Translations under genes and position numbers: made by a program
Shown: positions 25,401 to 37,500 of the stretch, piece after piece
Layout of the letters: each line of letters begins with the position of its first letter
Position numbering within the stretch: the first letter of the stretch is position 1
The notes under the pieces: generated by a model
What the model was told of the DNA's origin: nothing
Database searches by the model: none
What the model saw: only the letters and a program-made list of their open reading frames with translations
Origin: Membranipora membranacea
Lineage: Eukaryota > Bryozoa > Gymnolaemata > Cheilostomatida > Membraniporidae
DNA length: 64,000 bases
Reading direction: 5' to 3'
Assembly: GCA_914767715.1 (NCBI GenBank)
Contig: OU612067.1
Location: forward strand, 30,046,162-30,110,161

Positions 25401-25628
25401 TCTGCAAATCACAAAAAATTTTTGTTCAGGTTTTAAGTTTCTGTTTTTAAGCTATCACTAATGCTATTGGTTAGTAAGGCTTTACCTCCCTAATCTGTAG
25501 TGTGCAGAGTACCGCTCATGACCTGTCTTTTTTTATCTCTAGATGGTACTGCTGTTAGCAGAGAGAAGAGAGACGTTACTTGGACTTTTGAGATAGGATG
25601 TTTCAGGGTCACAATCACTATAGAATAA
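22451..25628 (+). CDS. BRICHOS-domain type II membrane precursor with dibasic cleavage site
   Basis: Exons: 22451-22453 (ATG only, directly followed by GTAAGT), 22650-22856, 23184-23285, 24712-24955, 25543-25628. Phases agree (642 nt, 213 residues). A cytosolic tail of about 17 residues precedes a membrane helix (about 18-41, ILGVTTLVLTLLLTITVSAV), then a linker and the BRICHOS domain. The conserved acidic position is Asp111 in YTKDTNTG; the disulfide pair is Cys117 (GLCYMLPV) and Cys172 (DECLNGF). REKR at 192-195 is a proprotein-convertase site that would free an 18-residue C-terminal peptide with one cysteine (EIGCFRVT). The layout matches ITM2/BRI, chondromodulin and polychaete antimicrobial-peptide precursors, where BRICHOS chaperones the C-terminal peptide. 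Which subfamily it belongs to cannot be told. If the first intron is not used, Met5 is the start. Confidence 0.87.
23477..23712. repeat. Two-phase minisatellite in a BRICHOS gene intron
   Basis: Five near-perfect copies of a 29-bp unit (ATGTTGGATATTC then TGTTGTAAGCTGTGGA) pass directly into about five copies of a 20-bp unit (ATGCTGTTGTAAGCTGTGGA). The shorter unit is the longer one after loss of an internal segment, so the array expanded in two steps. Confidence 0.9.
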
Positions 25629-26942
25629 TTGTAATGAGTGTTTCTAGCAGCAAAAGAAATGTCATTTGATGAGGATTGCAGGTTTTTTGACAAAAGAAAG
25701 CAGTAGAAACAATTGGCAATCGTAATATTATTCTATTTTGCCCTCTAATATTTTGTTCCCGTACTTTGATAAAGATCCCATTTGTTGACTTGATATATAC
25801 TTGTTTCACCTTTATTTGGTTTTTATTTATTTCTTACCTTTCAATACTAATTTTTTTTCCTTCTTCTACATTGAATATAATATTTTAAATGTAGCCAAGC
25901 AAACTATATATTCTCAAAGTAAGTTGTGGTCTTAGGTGCAGGTTATGTTTAGAGGGATGGTTAAACATCCACAGGAGCCCTCAGCGGTACGAGTCTCAGA
26001 TTGCAGCTGAATAACATCCTTGGGTTCATAAATTATTTCAAACAGTAACTACGAGCTTGAGAGTTAGTGTCTCCAGTTGAAGCTGTACTTGTAATAGATT
26101 ATCTGCTTTTATTATAACACTTAGATCTTAATTTGATTGTCCCACCTGCGAGGACCATACCTGACTGCTCTGACCATTCCTACCAATACCTCAATGCAAC
26201 TCTCCTTACCAGCTAACTTCTTGTATTCAAAATAGCTCTTATTCTGTTATCAGGATTACAAATTGAGAGGGATGTGAACAAATAATCATAAAATCTTTGT
26301 TTTTCAAATCATGACCAATATCATACACTATAGGTAATGAAGCAAAATATATTTAGCAAAACTATCTTTGGGTCCTACCCTGTCCTACCCTTGTGGGCTG
26401 AGCTGAAGTCTGTTTATCTGCATAAAATACATATATTTGGTCACCTTTGCAGTGGGTATGCTTTTGTAAAATATTTCAGTTTTTGAGTAAAGGTCTCAGC
26501 GTCTTTTATTCTGCTGGCATTTCATGAAATTGTAGTGCAAGGTATAATAGACTGCAGGTTGTAAATAGGGGAAGACAGATAAGAGTGTCGCATAAGAACT
26601 CAGGCTGCATCCGGGAATGCGCAGGACAGAGGCATTAATAATCACGCTGTCTTAGGGAGGAGAAGAGAATGATAGAAGACAAAGAAGTTGCACAAATACT
26701 GGACACCTCAGCATATCTCATGTAAGTTGAATACACTACAGAAATGTGTTGGTAAAGAATAAGGCTGATTGATTTAAACGATTCATGTATGAGTAGATAG
26801 AAATGATAGATTGATTTTGCTGTACACTTATGACTGCTCGGGAAAGCAGAGAATTTGCTGTTTGGATTTAAAATCTCACACGATGGTTTTAATTTGTACA
26901 TTTTCATAATATGAAGGAGCAAACAACTCCAATTTAAGACGG
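25629..26942. other. Intergenic region, no gene recognised
   Basis: 3' flank of the BRICHOS gene. The ORFs at 25618-25809 and 26635-26922 (minus) show no domain. A G-run of 13 lies near 25302, inside the gene's last intron. Nothing else is identified. Confidence 0.5.
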
Positions 26943-27735
26943 CATCTTAGCGCTAATTAGGTAATATTTTTACAAGATTTCCACAATGTTGGTACCAGTG
27001 AATGAACCAAGGTGGTATACACCCATGATAATCTATCCCACTTTGTACTAAATTACCTCCATACAAATCTCTCCCCTTTGTGAGACAAATCCGGATTAAG
27101 GATTGTGTTTTCTTCTTCTATTCAAATTCCAGTGAGATGTAGTGGACTGTGATATTTGTCTTACTCTTGGTTCAATCAAATAGATGTGTCACATCTCATT
27201 GTGGCACATTACCTAATTGAGAGTTGCAGATTCGAATCCCAGTCACTACCCATTCTGCTAAAGGAGGTGAGCTCTCCGAACAATAGCCTAGCTTGCCCAC
27301 TCCTACCTTGTACAGGAGAGCGCTAAATAGATGTGATGAATCTTATGTAAACATATTCTCATTGGCCCAAAAGGGCATTGAATAGCAAATAAAAGTTGAT
27401 ATTATTATGATATATTATAATAGTGTTATCTCACATGAGGTCATCACGTCAGTTTTCATGCCTTCTGTTTTGTATAAAACACTGTGCCTCGACAAATCCA
27501 TAGGTGATATGATTCTATTTTCATACTGTGCAGGGAGAGATCAAAGAAAATACTATCATCGCATTTAAATTTGTTCTCAACATATGCTCCTAGTTTTTAC
27601 TAATTAAAAGGGGGCAACTTCGGGTTGCTTCAATCATCATTAGGTGATATCTATGTAAGTAATTCTTATCCTTCTTTTTTGTAACGAATAAGACATTATT
27701 GAATTTTTGCTGATGTTGTACGCTGTGCACAATTC
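26943..27735 (+). repeat. Copy 2 of the three-copy repeat
   Basis: Matches the 3' flank of the first gene (reverse strand of 1-604) and 62768-63340. The match starts at GCGCTAATTAGGTAATATTT, the base pairs that lie just past the stop codon in the other copies; no exon homology precedes it. It continues to TTTTTGCTGATGTTGTACGC, matching the reverse complement of the first bases of the window. A SINE is inserted at about 27203-27425. Confidence 0.75.
27203..27425 (+). mobile_element. SINE fragment with tRNA B-box
   Basis: Interrupts copy 2 of the repeat. GATTCGAATCCCAGTC is a pol III B-box-like run; the body carries CTCTCCGAACAATAGCC and the 3' part ends AGGGCATTGAATAGC, AATAAAAGTTGATATTATTA, a typical A/T-rich SINE tail. 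The A-box half is missing or unrecognisable. Confidence 0.55.
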
Positions 27736-28127
27736 TGCAAAATAAATGTCAGAGCCATCAGAGAATCAGTGAATAATACTAATCTAATTTCTCCATTGTT
27801 CTAGTATTGTTTATACTTAAATGTGTACCCTCATCTGCATAATAAGAGGTGTATAATGACATGTTTGATAGATTATGATCAGATTCAATACTCCTGAAAT
27901 CTCTTAGAACCGAGCCAGTATCATGTAAACATGCCCTACCGATGTCCCGCTTGTAGACTGATGGGCTGGATTGTCATTGTTTTATAATACATACAGGGAA
28001 GCATTTCTAGCTACCAAGCTGAATCTGGGAAATCTGGAGTTTTGGCTGCTCACTTTATGAATATAGCCTTATCATGAATTAGTTATTCAATATGCTGGGC
28101 TTTTAGAGATAGTAACAGAAAATAGAC

Positions 28128-28133
28128 TTTATT
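28128..28133 (-). terminator. Candidate poly(A) signal of paralogue A
   Basis: AATAAA on the minus strand, about 430 bases past the stop of paralogue A, inside DNA that is also conserved downstream of paralogue B. The aligned B sequence reads AATACA. Confidence 0.4.
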
Positions 28134-28558
28134 TTTGACGCGAACAGCGCAACATTGAGAAGACGAAACCAACAAAAAATTGAAAACAAAACACAATTGG
28201 CACTGCTGTGGAGAAAAATACTAGATTGCTAAAGTATGCTAAATTGCATCATAAATATAATCATCAAATAAAATGTGTAGACTGTAGATAATTCAATAGT
28301 TATAATACCATCATATATAATATCATCACAGTAAGTCTGAGAAGATAAAAAAAATATACTACTAACAATGCTAGGTGCGTAAGTATGTCACGGAATACAG
28401 GGACAAAAATCGAATTCTCAAAAGATAATATTTCACAAAATAAATAACCACAGCTGAGGGCTGCTGTACTAGATTCCATACATATCCCCGTAATGATCAA
28501 AACTGTTCAAGCAGCTTTTCTAGAATAAGCATCGCAGTGTTATGAATGTAAGAGGATT

Positions 28559-31500
28559 TTAAGATGTACGTTGCGATGTTGGCTTGTGGATTTCATGGTC
28601 ATTGCATAAAAATGTAACACCATCCTTCTCTACAGAATCGTTGTCGATTCTGATCTTTGCGTGTAGAGAAATCCCAATATGGGGAGGAGGAGGTAAGGTG
28701 TCATCATCTGACCCAGAATCACATGTTGGAGGAGGTAAAGTGAGTGCCTCTAGTTTTGCAGAAATTTTGCTGAAAAACTGAGCCACTTCAACCTCCCAAT
28801 TATCATTAGACCATTCGTGCAGGTGTGCAGCCTCACCTCTAGCGTGGTATTTACCACATGGTAGCAGGTAGCCAGCTAGCTCCTGATGGCGGGCAGTGTC
28901 TGACACCTCCAACATATGCCTGTCATCGATAACATTCTCAGCTTCAAAAGAACTTTCGGGTGTCTGAATGTTTTTAAATGTCTGTTTCAGTCCTGAGAAT
29001 AGATCTGCTCCAAATTTTCCTGAGTTTTTATTTGTAGATTCACCGAACAGGGAGTATTGTTGATAAGCTGTCGCAGGTACCATAGTAGGGTTGGCACCAA
29101 TTGGTAGATAGTTAGAAGGAATTGCACTGATTGGTAGAAAATTGGCAGCATGCGATAATGGCGATAGCATGTTATTCACCGGCTCTGGGTATCTTGAGGC
29201 CAATTTATTGTACGTTGGTAAAGTTTCAGGAGGGAACAACTCATCTTCAGGCTAAAAACAATAAGATTAAATCAAAACCAGACTACACTTGCTAGACAAC
29301 AAAGATAAACAATATCAATATGGGGGTCTTGAAGCGTTGAAGTTTCTTATAGTGTGATAATTTGCCCAGGATATACAATCAATATTGTAGTTAGATGTAT
29401 AGATTTGAAAATATCAGGGAAAATTGGGTTAATCTTGCAGAGCAGAAAAGGTACCAGGATGGCCACCTGAGTTAAACAGAAGAACTTTCCAGTTGTCTTC
29501 TCATTGATGTTAAGAACACAACTCCAAAACAAAATTAAGGTTTTCATTCGTAGATGAATAAAATTCAATTAAACAAACTTACCATGTTGGTGAGTGGAAC
29601 CTTAGATATGACTGATTGTAGCTGCTCTCTGTTCTTTGATTTGGCCCTTTTGAACGCGCTTGCCTGTAATTCAATTGATACAATTGTGAGCATGCAAAGC
29701 ATTTGTTGCTGGAAAAAACATTAAAAGTTTGTGCCCTCCATTGTTGATGAGCTAGTTTTATGATGTACCAAGCTGGTCAAAGCTTTAACACTTAGGACAT
29801 TTCAATGTCCATTCAAAGATAAAGAGACATCTTTTGTTTCAAAGTTTTATGGCCAATACCCACTGTTAATCTAGAAGAATAATTGGCGTTGGGAAGAGAG
29901 AGCAACCAAACACATGACCAATTTAAACATACCGGCTGGTCTCGTTTTCGCTCATCAGCTCCAGCAGATGGCTGATCAGGTTGTCCTTGACCCTGGCTCT
30001 TCTCTTGATTAGAAGAAGCTGGTTGGACGTATTTATCTGATCTGTAGCTACCTATATCTGTATGCTCATAATCTGAGTAGTACTACTAACACAAAGCATG
30101 GTTTTTAAGTACCACACATGAATTTGTTTGGCTGTAAGGGCTGCAACTGTGACAATTCACTAGAGAAATGATTATTTGCTCATGATTAATTAAATTAGAA
30201 CTCTTACCATGGCTGACCAGTGAGGTGGCATTGAAAATCTTTTTTTCTGAGTTTGTTTGAAGTCCGCAATTGGAGTCTCAGGGCTTGAAATACTGGATTC
30301 CTTAGATGCCTTTCCATCTACATGTCTACGGCGGCAAAGCTGAGCTCTTGGTGTAAACTGTTAAGCCAAATATGTTTTTGATATTTCCTTCAAAAACTTA
30401 AACAAGATTTCACACTTTAAAAATGATATACATGAACGACCCTTCAATAACATAGGCTATATGACGCAAGCTCTTCAGTTTCTGTTTGACCATAAAAAAT
30501 AGCATGTTTCTGTTTCTTTTTTCTGTTATTGATAACCAGTGTGTGAACGTGAATACACACTATTAGTTTGCAAACTCTATCACTCTCACCAGAGCAGGAA
30601 TAGGCATCAACTTTGTCTGGCTGTCTGTCTGCCCACAATCTCCTGCACCAGTATCAGATTTTGGTATTTTTGGACGTACTTCACAACTACACTTTAGCAT
30701 TGAGGAAGTAGATGTAGGCGCAGCAACTTCAGCAACTACCAAGTTCTGAAAATACAATAATGATGAAATTCATTAATAAATTTAACTTAGGCTACGACTC
30801 AGCATTCAGTGTTTGCTATGTTACAGGTATCTTTGTATTTCAATCCTTAATTTTGAAACCAAGAGGTAGCAGGTCGGCGAAAAGGGAGGGAGGAGGAATG
30901 ATGAGGGTGAGGAGAGAAGAGGCAGAAGTATAGCAGGAGAGTCAGGCAATTAAGTGGGAGGGGGGGGGGGGCTCATTCATAACGAGATATTTCTGTTGCT
31001 ACAGTTATCCCATTGATTTATAGCAGTATCAATACAGTTAACTGTCATAATTGAACTTTCATCACTAACACAACTCGTTGATGTACATGTCAAGTTATGT
31101 GCTTCGATCTGCAACAGGAGATTGTGTGTAGGGATATTCTTTCCTCTAGTCAAGTATACAAATAAAAAAAGTGTATCATACTGCTCCCAGACTTTAGGCA
31201 TTTAGCTAGATATCTACCAGATTGCTGACCAATCAGACATGAGAACCAAAAGTTACACTCCTTGCAATAAGGTCGGATATGGCAAGCTCATGAATGATGA
31301 ATCTCTAAACCATACCTCAGGTCCTTGAGAAGAAGATATTCTAGGGAACAAATCAGCGTGTGGGATTTCCTGCTGTTCATCTATAAGCAGACTTGCTGAT
31401 GAAGAAGATTTTGCCGGAGTCTAAAAGAAGGGAATATATACTCAAATTAAGAAGTCCTATCATCAGGTACATACAGACAGAGTTAGACCAGGAGGATAGC

Positions 31501-34500
31501 TAGATCCAGTTTGATCCAATTTGCCTTCATAAAAAGTTGCTCCCCATTGAGCCGCCTGTAGAATAGAAGTGACCCGGAATGGGTGCATATTGGATCAAAT
31601 TAGATCCTGAGGAAAGAAGTGTTTGGATGATTTGAATGAGAAAAAATTGTGAGCTGGTATGAGATAATATAATTTATGATTTAAGACACTCACTGCTTCC
31701 CACTAAATTATTCCCTTCATCAATTATGTTTTGAATAAGATACAATCACTGATACATTCATGTTACTACAATGAAAGCTGATAAGCCTCTACAGAATGAG
31801 AGGTAGGAATGCCCGTGAAGAAGACGAAACCTGGAGGAGATGGAATGCATAATAACAAGAGCTGACTGCAGGCGATAATAAATTAGTCGTGATTAAATTG
31901 TAGTTGTAGCATATTCAAGGTAAGGGCTTACCAGAGCATCTGAGGACATAACTCCCAGAATTTCATCCCTAGCAATACAACTGCTAGTTATCTGTGATGG
32001 CTCGGGGACAATAGGATATGGTGTGACAGGCGGTGAGGCAAGCAACTCAATCTATATTATTGTGATAAGATGTATAAATAACATTGGGTCTAAATGTGGA
32101 AACAGTACCAACATAGCTGTCTTTATTTTACAGAAGACAAGATGTTGAGTTGACTCCTCATTGATGTTAAGAACACAACTCCAGGATGAAATAAAGCTTT
32201 TCATTGTCAATGACCAGGGAGGGTGGGATATACCCTCCCACCCGCCCTGCAATGACTAAACAGGGAGTTTGGAGTTTGTCCAAAACTCCCTGGAATAAAT
32301 ACAATTAAACAAACTTCCTTTATTATTGAGCCAGCCATGTTAGATAAAAGAAGTCAGGGGGGCCATTCTGACATTGTCAGAGACTCAGGATTTTGAGCAG
32401 TCATGTTCACTTCAAATATAATAGGCCATAATATGTAAACTGTAATCTACTAGATTACAGTTTACATATTATGGCCTATTATATTCAAATGTTGTTCAAT
32501 TTTAAATGCAGGTAAATATTTCACAATAGCACATTATACAGACACCAATTGCAGACAGGTTTTTTGTATCCAATATAAAAGATTCAGAAATATCTAGATA
32601 ATCTAGATATTTCTGAATCTTTTATATTGGATACAAAAAACCTGTCTGCAATTGGTGTCTGTATAATGTGCTATTGTGAAATATTTACCTGCATTTAAAA
32701 TTGAACAACATTTGAATTTAATTGGTGATTGGTCAATATGAATGTAGCTATCCAATGGGGTTGATTTTAACAATTCTCCAAAATGAAAATAATCCTGGTG
32801 TTGGCATAAGTGCAGAACAGCAGAAGAAAATATTTGCACAGTGACAAAGGAACCTAAGTAATCTGAGAAGCCAGCTGTGCCTGGAGCAAGCTTACATGAG
32901 TAATATATAGATAAAAACATTCAGTTGGTGTACTAAAAGAGCAACTGATATAAATGAACTACGAATTGGTTCAGGATACCACAGTCAAAGTATTACAGGC
33001 ATATTTATTATTTATTATATTATTTATATATATATATGATCATATGCCTGTCTACTGTCTAGCTAGTGTCTTGCGATGCTTGTCAAGGCAGGCTAATCAC
33101 ATGTCTACTTCCAATCCAAACCTCAATCTGGATCTCTCGCAGCAAGAAGCAAACAAACAACAAACAAATGTGCTAAGTCCTTGCCGCCAATGTTTGACTG
33201 GGTCCCTTGGTTTTTGACTCAAGAGGAGGAGGCAAAAATTGCCAGTGACCAAGCAGGCTTTGGAGTACACCTGCGTTGCATTCACTGTCATATAAATATA
33301 TATAGAAAAGTTTTCGATCATTATATATGTTCATTTATTATCATAGGTTATCATATGTTTCAAAACTAATATATAATAAAACAAGTAGCTCAGGCCCTAG
33401 CATGTCTAAGTCTTGACAAGCTATGTTGGTGGTGGGGGTCCTCCACCCAAACAACATAGTATGTCCGGCAGACTGTAGTTGACTCCCCCCCCCCTCCCAA
33501 CTCCAGTGGTTGTTGAGGCATAATTTTCTCTTGGATCACTTTAGACATGCACTAATAAGAGGACCGCCTTGGGCTTGCAAAAGTTATCAGTCAGAGACCC
33601 AGGGTCTGGAGTTCTCCTGTGCCAAAAGATCTGCTTTGTCTAGGATAAATATCTCTGGGTTGTTGATACTGTCCAATGCAAAGTGTATACATGCTAGCCT
33701 CATATTTACATGAATTACATAGCTACAACAGTATTTGACAATTTGAAACCATCCCCATGTGCCCGGTATCTGATAAAGGAGATGTCAATTAAGGCTTTTC
33801 TTTGATTCATTGTATGTTTGGGACGGGTAGCTGAAGGAATAGCGGCTTGGTTTATCATCTTCTGCAGGGTTACTGAGAAGACATTGGACCCCTCTGAAAG
33901 CTAATGCATCGCCTTTACCAGTACAAAACTCTGCATTTCATGACAATCAAAGACTATCCAGGCAATGAGTTGATCAACATTCGATGCACTCCCTCTCCCC
34001 TCTAAATCCTAAGAGAGAAACAGCTAGTGTTTTTCTTTACAAAATAAAGTTATATCCGCTGCATATGAATCTAGTTTGTCTTCCCCAAATCTTCTCATCA
34101 TTGCTACACACGCAGCTGAGAACTGTGTTATCGTCGTGAACCACCTCTGGTATGGTTGCTCTGATCAACAAGCGCCTTGGTTGTCACATGAGATACATCA
34201 AACCAACAAATTCCTGAAGAGTTGATGCTCCCAGCACTTTTAGAAATAGTGTCCCTTTTCTGTCCTTGCTAAGTGTTTCAAATTGATCCTTGTGAAATAA
34301 CACTTTGAGCACCAGTAAATGGGTTTTCGTTACTGTGCACATAATGGAAAATGAAAAAAAGAAGAGTATAGTAAACGATAAATCGGTTGCCTAGAGATTC
34401 ACATGTAAAGATCTATGTGTTGCCATGTTTGGTGACTATCATTACAGCTATAGCAATAACGTTGGAATGGTCATAGAGTCTCTATCATATCATAGCCAAT

Positions 34501-37500
34501 AAATATCAGAGTTGTTGATAGACATTATTAAATCTCCGTGAAAGCGCAATTTATTGATACTCTGTACTACCAACAATCAGCTTTTACTTAGTGATAATTT
34601 TTTATAGTAAAGTTGACAGAGTGTCATTGTGTTAAAACCCTATTTGCGTCTTTAATACAATTTGCTGCCAGAACATTGAGGCTACATTTTATCACTTGAG
34701 GCATATTAATAATTTATAGGAATTATTTATATTAAAAATGTTTAAGGTCAAAAATCTGTTTTCTTTGAATCCACATCATCTAGGAGACTTCTGTTTTCAG
34801 CAGCCTGTCATTGCTTTGGACAAAGTTGTAATATAACCTCAAGTCACATATCATGTGACTTGACGTGTCCTAAGGTCAAGATTTTTGACTGCTGTCGAAT
34901 CGATCGAATCGAATAAGTTTTATTTGCACTCCTTAGTTTTTTTGGCATCCACTTATCTAGAGATTTTGGTGGTTTTTCCTCAATTTTTTTGGCTGTTACT
35001 TCTAACAATTTTCCGATTAGTGTTATTGGTTATTGTTGCAGACGCTTTGGTGAGCCACAGCACACCCATTTATATTCCTAGTTCAGGCAATGGCTTCCTG
35101 CTCAAGACCTTGTGGTGAGTTGGCCATTGGAGGAGGGCTAAGTAGCTCTGATTCAAATTTTTCCACGTCCCTCTGGGTGGAACATCGTCCTGATTATCAG
35201 AAGTTGGATATCAAAGATGTGTTATAGATCATTTATTTTAGTCAAAGTTATGGTATGCTTCTTGTGTGAGTAAGATTAATAGACATTTTTTTGGTAGACA
35301 ATATCATCCTGGATGGATGTTTTTCATAAGGTGCCAAATGAATTACAGCAAGAGATGGCGGAAAAAAGGGAGAAATAATAACATATCATCTTTGGAGGAT
35401 TGATTGATATATCATATCAGAATGTCTTCACAAGAAGACAGAGACTAACAGTGGAATCAGTGTGCGAGCTGCTCATTATTAATAATAAGTATCAAACGTT
35501 GAGGTATGATATGTGATAAAGTAACGTGAAGGTTACAGGTTACAGTTCTCATTGGCAAAGATAGATGCGTTTTGAAAATTGTTGAAGCTAAGCAAGTCTC
35601 AGAGGGGGGAAGATGAAAATGGGAGTGAGCACAACATATTTTTCAGTGAATCCTGTTAAGTCAAAACATGCCGAGAAATCTATTCGGATCGCAACTGATG
35701 CATCCCTAGACACAGTGCGCCTTCTTCCTCTTTTCCTTTGACCACAGCTGCCGCTCTCTACCACTCCATCCCCACCAGATCCTGCTTCCCTTTTATGAAA
35801 TGACGAATCCATAATCCCTCCATCTGTTCCCCGATTGTCTGGTATTTCATATCCACAAATGTCCGCTCATCAACATAGCTGGAAAGTGGACATGAAGTTA
35901 TATAGGTTTGTCTTGTATAGATTTAATGACATAAAATCATAAGTGTTTGTAAATTGAAATTTTTGGAATACAGGAGGATTTGTCAGAATGAGGCTTGGTC
36001 TCCATGGCTGTGTCGACATTCCTAACTGTAAATAAATAAGTTGTGAGACAACCCTGTTTTTATACAAGGATACTGAAATGTCTGGTATTTGTCGCTGAGA
36101 AGCGACTTTGTTTGCCATAGTGAGAGGTCCAACTACTGCCCCCTCAATTCTTAAACCAGCTTTGGACCCTGCAAATCCTCCAGACTTGGGTTGTCTGTTA
36201 TCCAATGATCCTGGTCTCGATCATATTCATTTTTTTTATATCTTTTTTCCAGATGATGAGATTGCAATTGTGGTTCATAAACCTCTCTGTCTTGCAAGCC
36301 AGACTCTGACCCTATAAAACTCTCTAGACTTAAGCTGTCTGTAGGCCGTTGATTCCTTGTCTTCCTGATTTTTTTTTTCTTTCTACAGTGGGTTGGTGTC
36401 TGATGAGCTTATGCATATCACCGAAATAAATAAAAGTTAAAAGATATTTTTTAGACTGAAATCAATCCAAAACAAAGTATCAAGTATACCATCGCATTTC
36501 CAAATTTCAGTGTTGTCTAGCTTTCTACGAGGATATGACAACTCCGACTTAATTTACTACGTTTGTTGCCACAAGTTAATCATGTGACCACTGTCTATTG
36601 AATTGTGGGAATTCTAAAACTACCAGTCCTTTGATTGATTGCCCTGAATCTGATAACGCCTCATTGTGAAACCAAATGTTTTCTCAAGAAAGCTATTTTA
36701 TAGCAAAACGGAATGTAATGACTTTGAGTCAGTCATTGGTGTGCTTTGGTGATACTTAATCCAATAAACAAATGTTAAATATAAACCTCACAAACAGGAT
36801 TGATTGGTAAATTAAAAAAACAAGTGTATACCTTTAAAAGAAAGTCATGCAACGAAATCGTTTTTAAACATGCAAAATTGGGAAACGATATCACCAATTG
36901 TTTATTACTACAATGGCAATGTTTTTTTCCACTGTGCCAAATTTACCTGCGGCCCCACAGGGCACGTCATTGTTTTACTGTAATGTGGCAGCATATGATT
37001 ATGCAGGCATGCTCAAGATATTGCAAATCTTTTATTATGTATTCATCGCCCTGAGTTCTTCACTGAGACTTATTTTCATCAGATAGATCCTGTACTTTGT
37101 CTCTGTATGGCCTCAATTATTGCTGTTTGTGGTGGAACGTAAGGAATGCTAGTGGACTTCTGAGTAAGCTTGTTTTGTTTTTCCTCCTCAATCCCCATTG
37201 GCAGGTATTAACTCCCTGCATCTTCAAAGCAATATTTCATGATGATTGCTTCATGTTCACTGTTGCTGCTATCTTACAATGCTACCCTTTGTTTCTGTTA
37301 AGGTATGATTCAATGATAGAATGACTTTGACAGCAATGCTGAACGCTCTGTGAACTCTGTTTCCCTTCATGACAGCCTCACCAATTTTTTCTGCTGTTGA
37401 GTAAAACTTTTTCTCGGTTATTGCTGACTGTCTTTTGCATCTCTAGGGTCGTTGTTCTGCCCTTTAATACAGAGCTCAGCAGGAATGTTTGTTTGCCCTA

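Noticed and set aside
30977-31201. Extra exon of paralogue A (IEAHNLTC..., good acceptor at about 31110)
   Set aside because: There is no convincing donor, and the aligned paralogue B region is degenerate and not open.
32603-32920. 105-residue minus-strand ORF
   Set aside because: Half of it is an arm of the large palindrome and the rest has no domain or splice logic.
35588-36205. Two minus-strand ORFs with an apparent TTTCCAG acceptor between them
   Set aside because: The joined frames hold no recognised domain and the region also shows a non-coding duplication; kept only as intron sequence.
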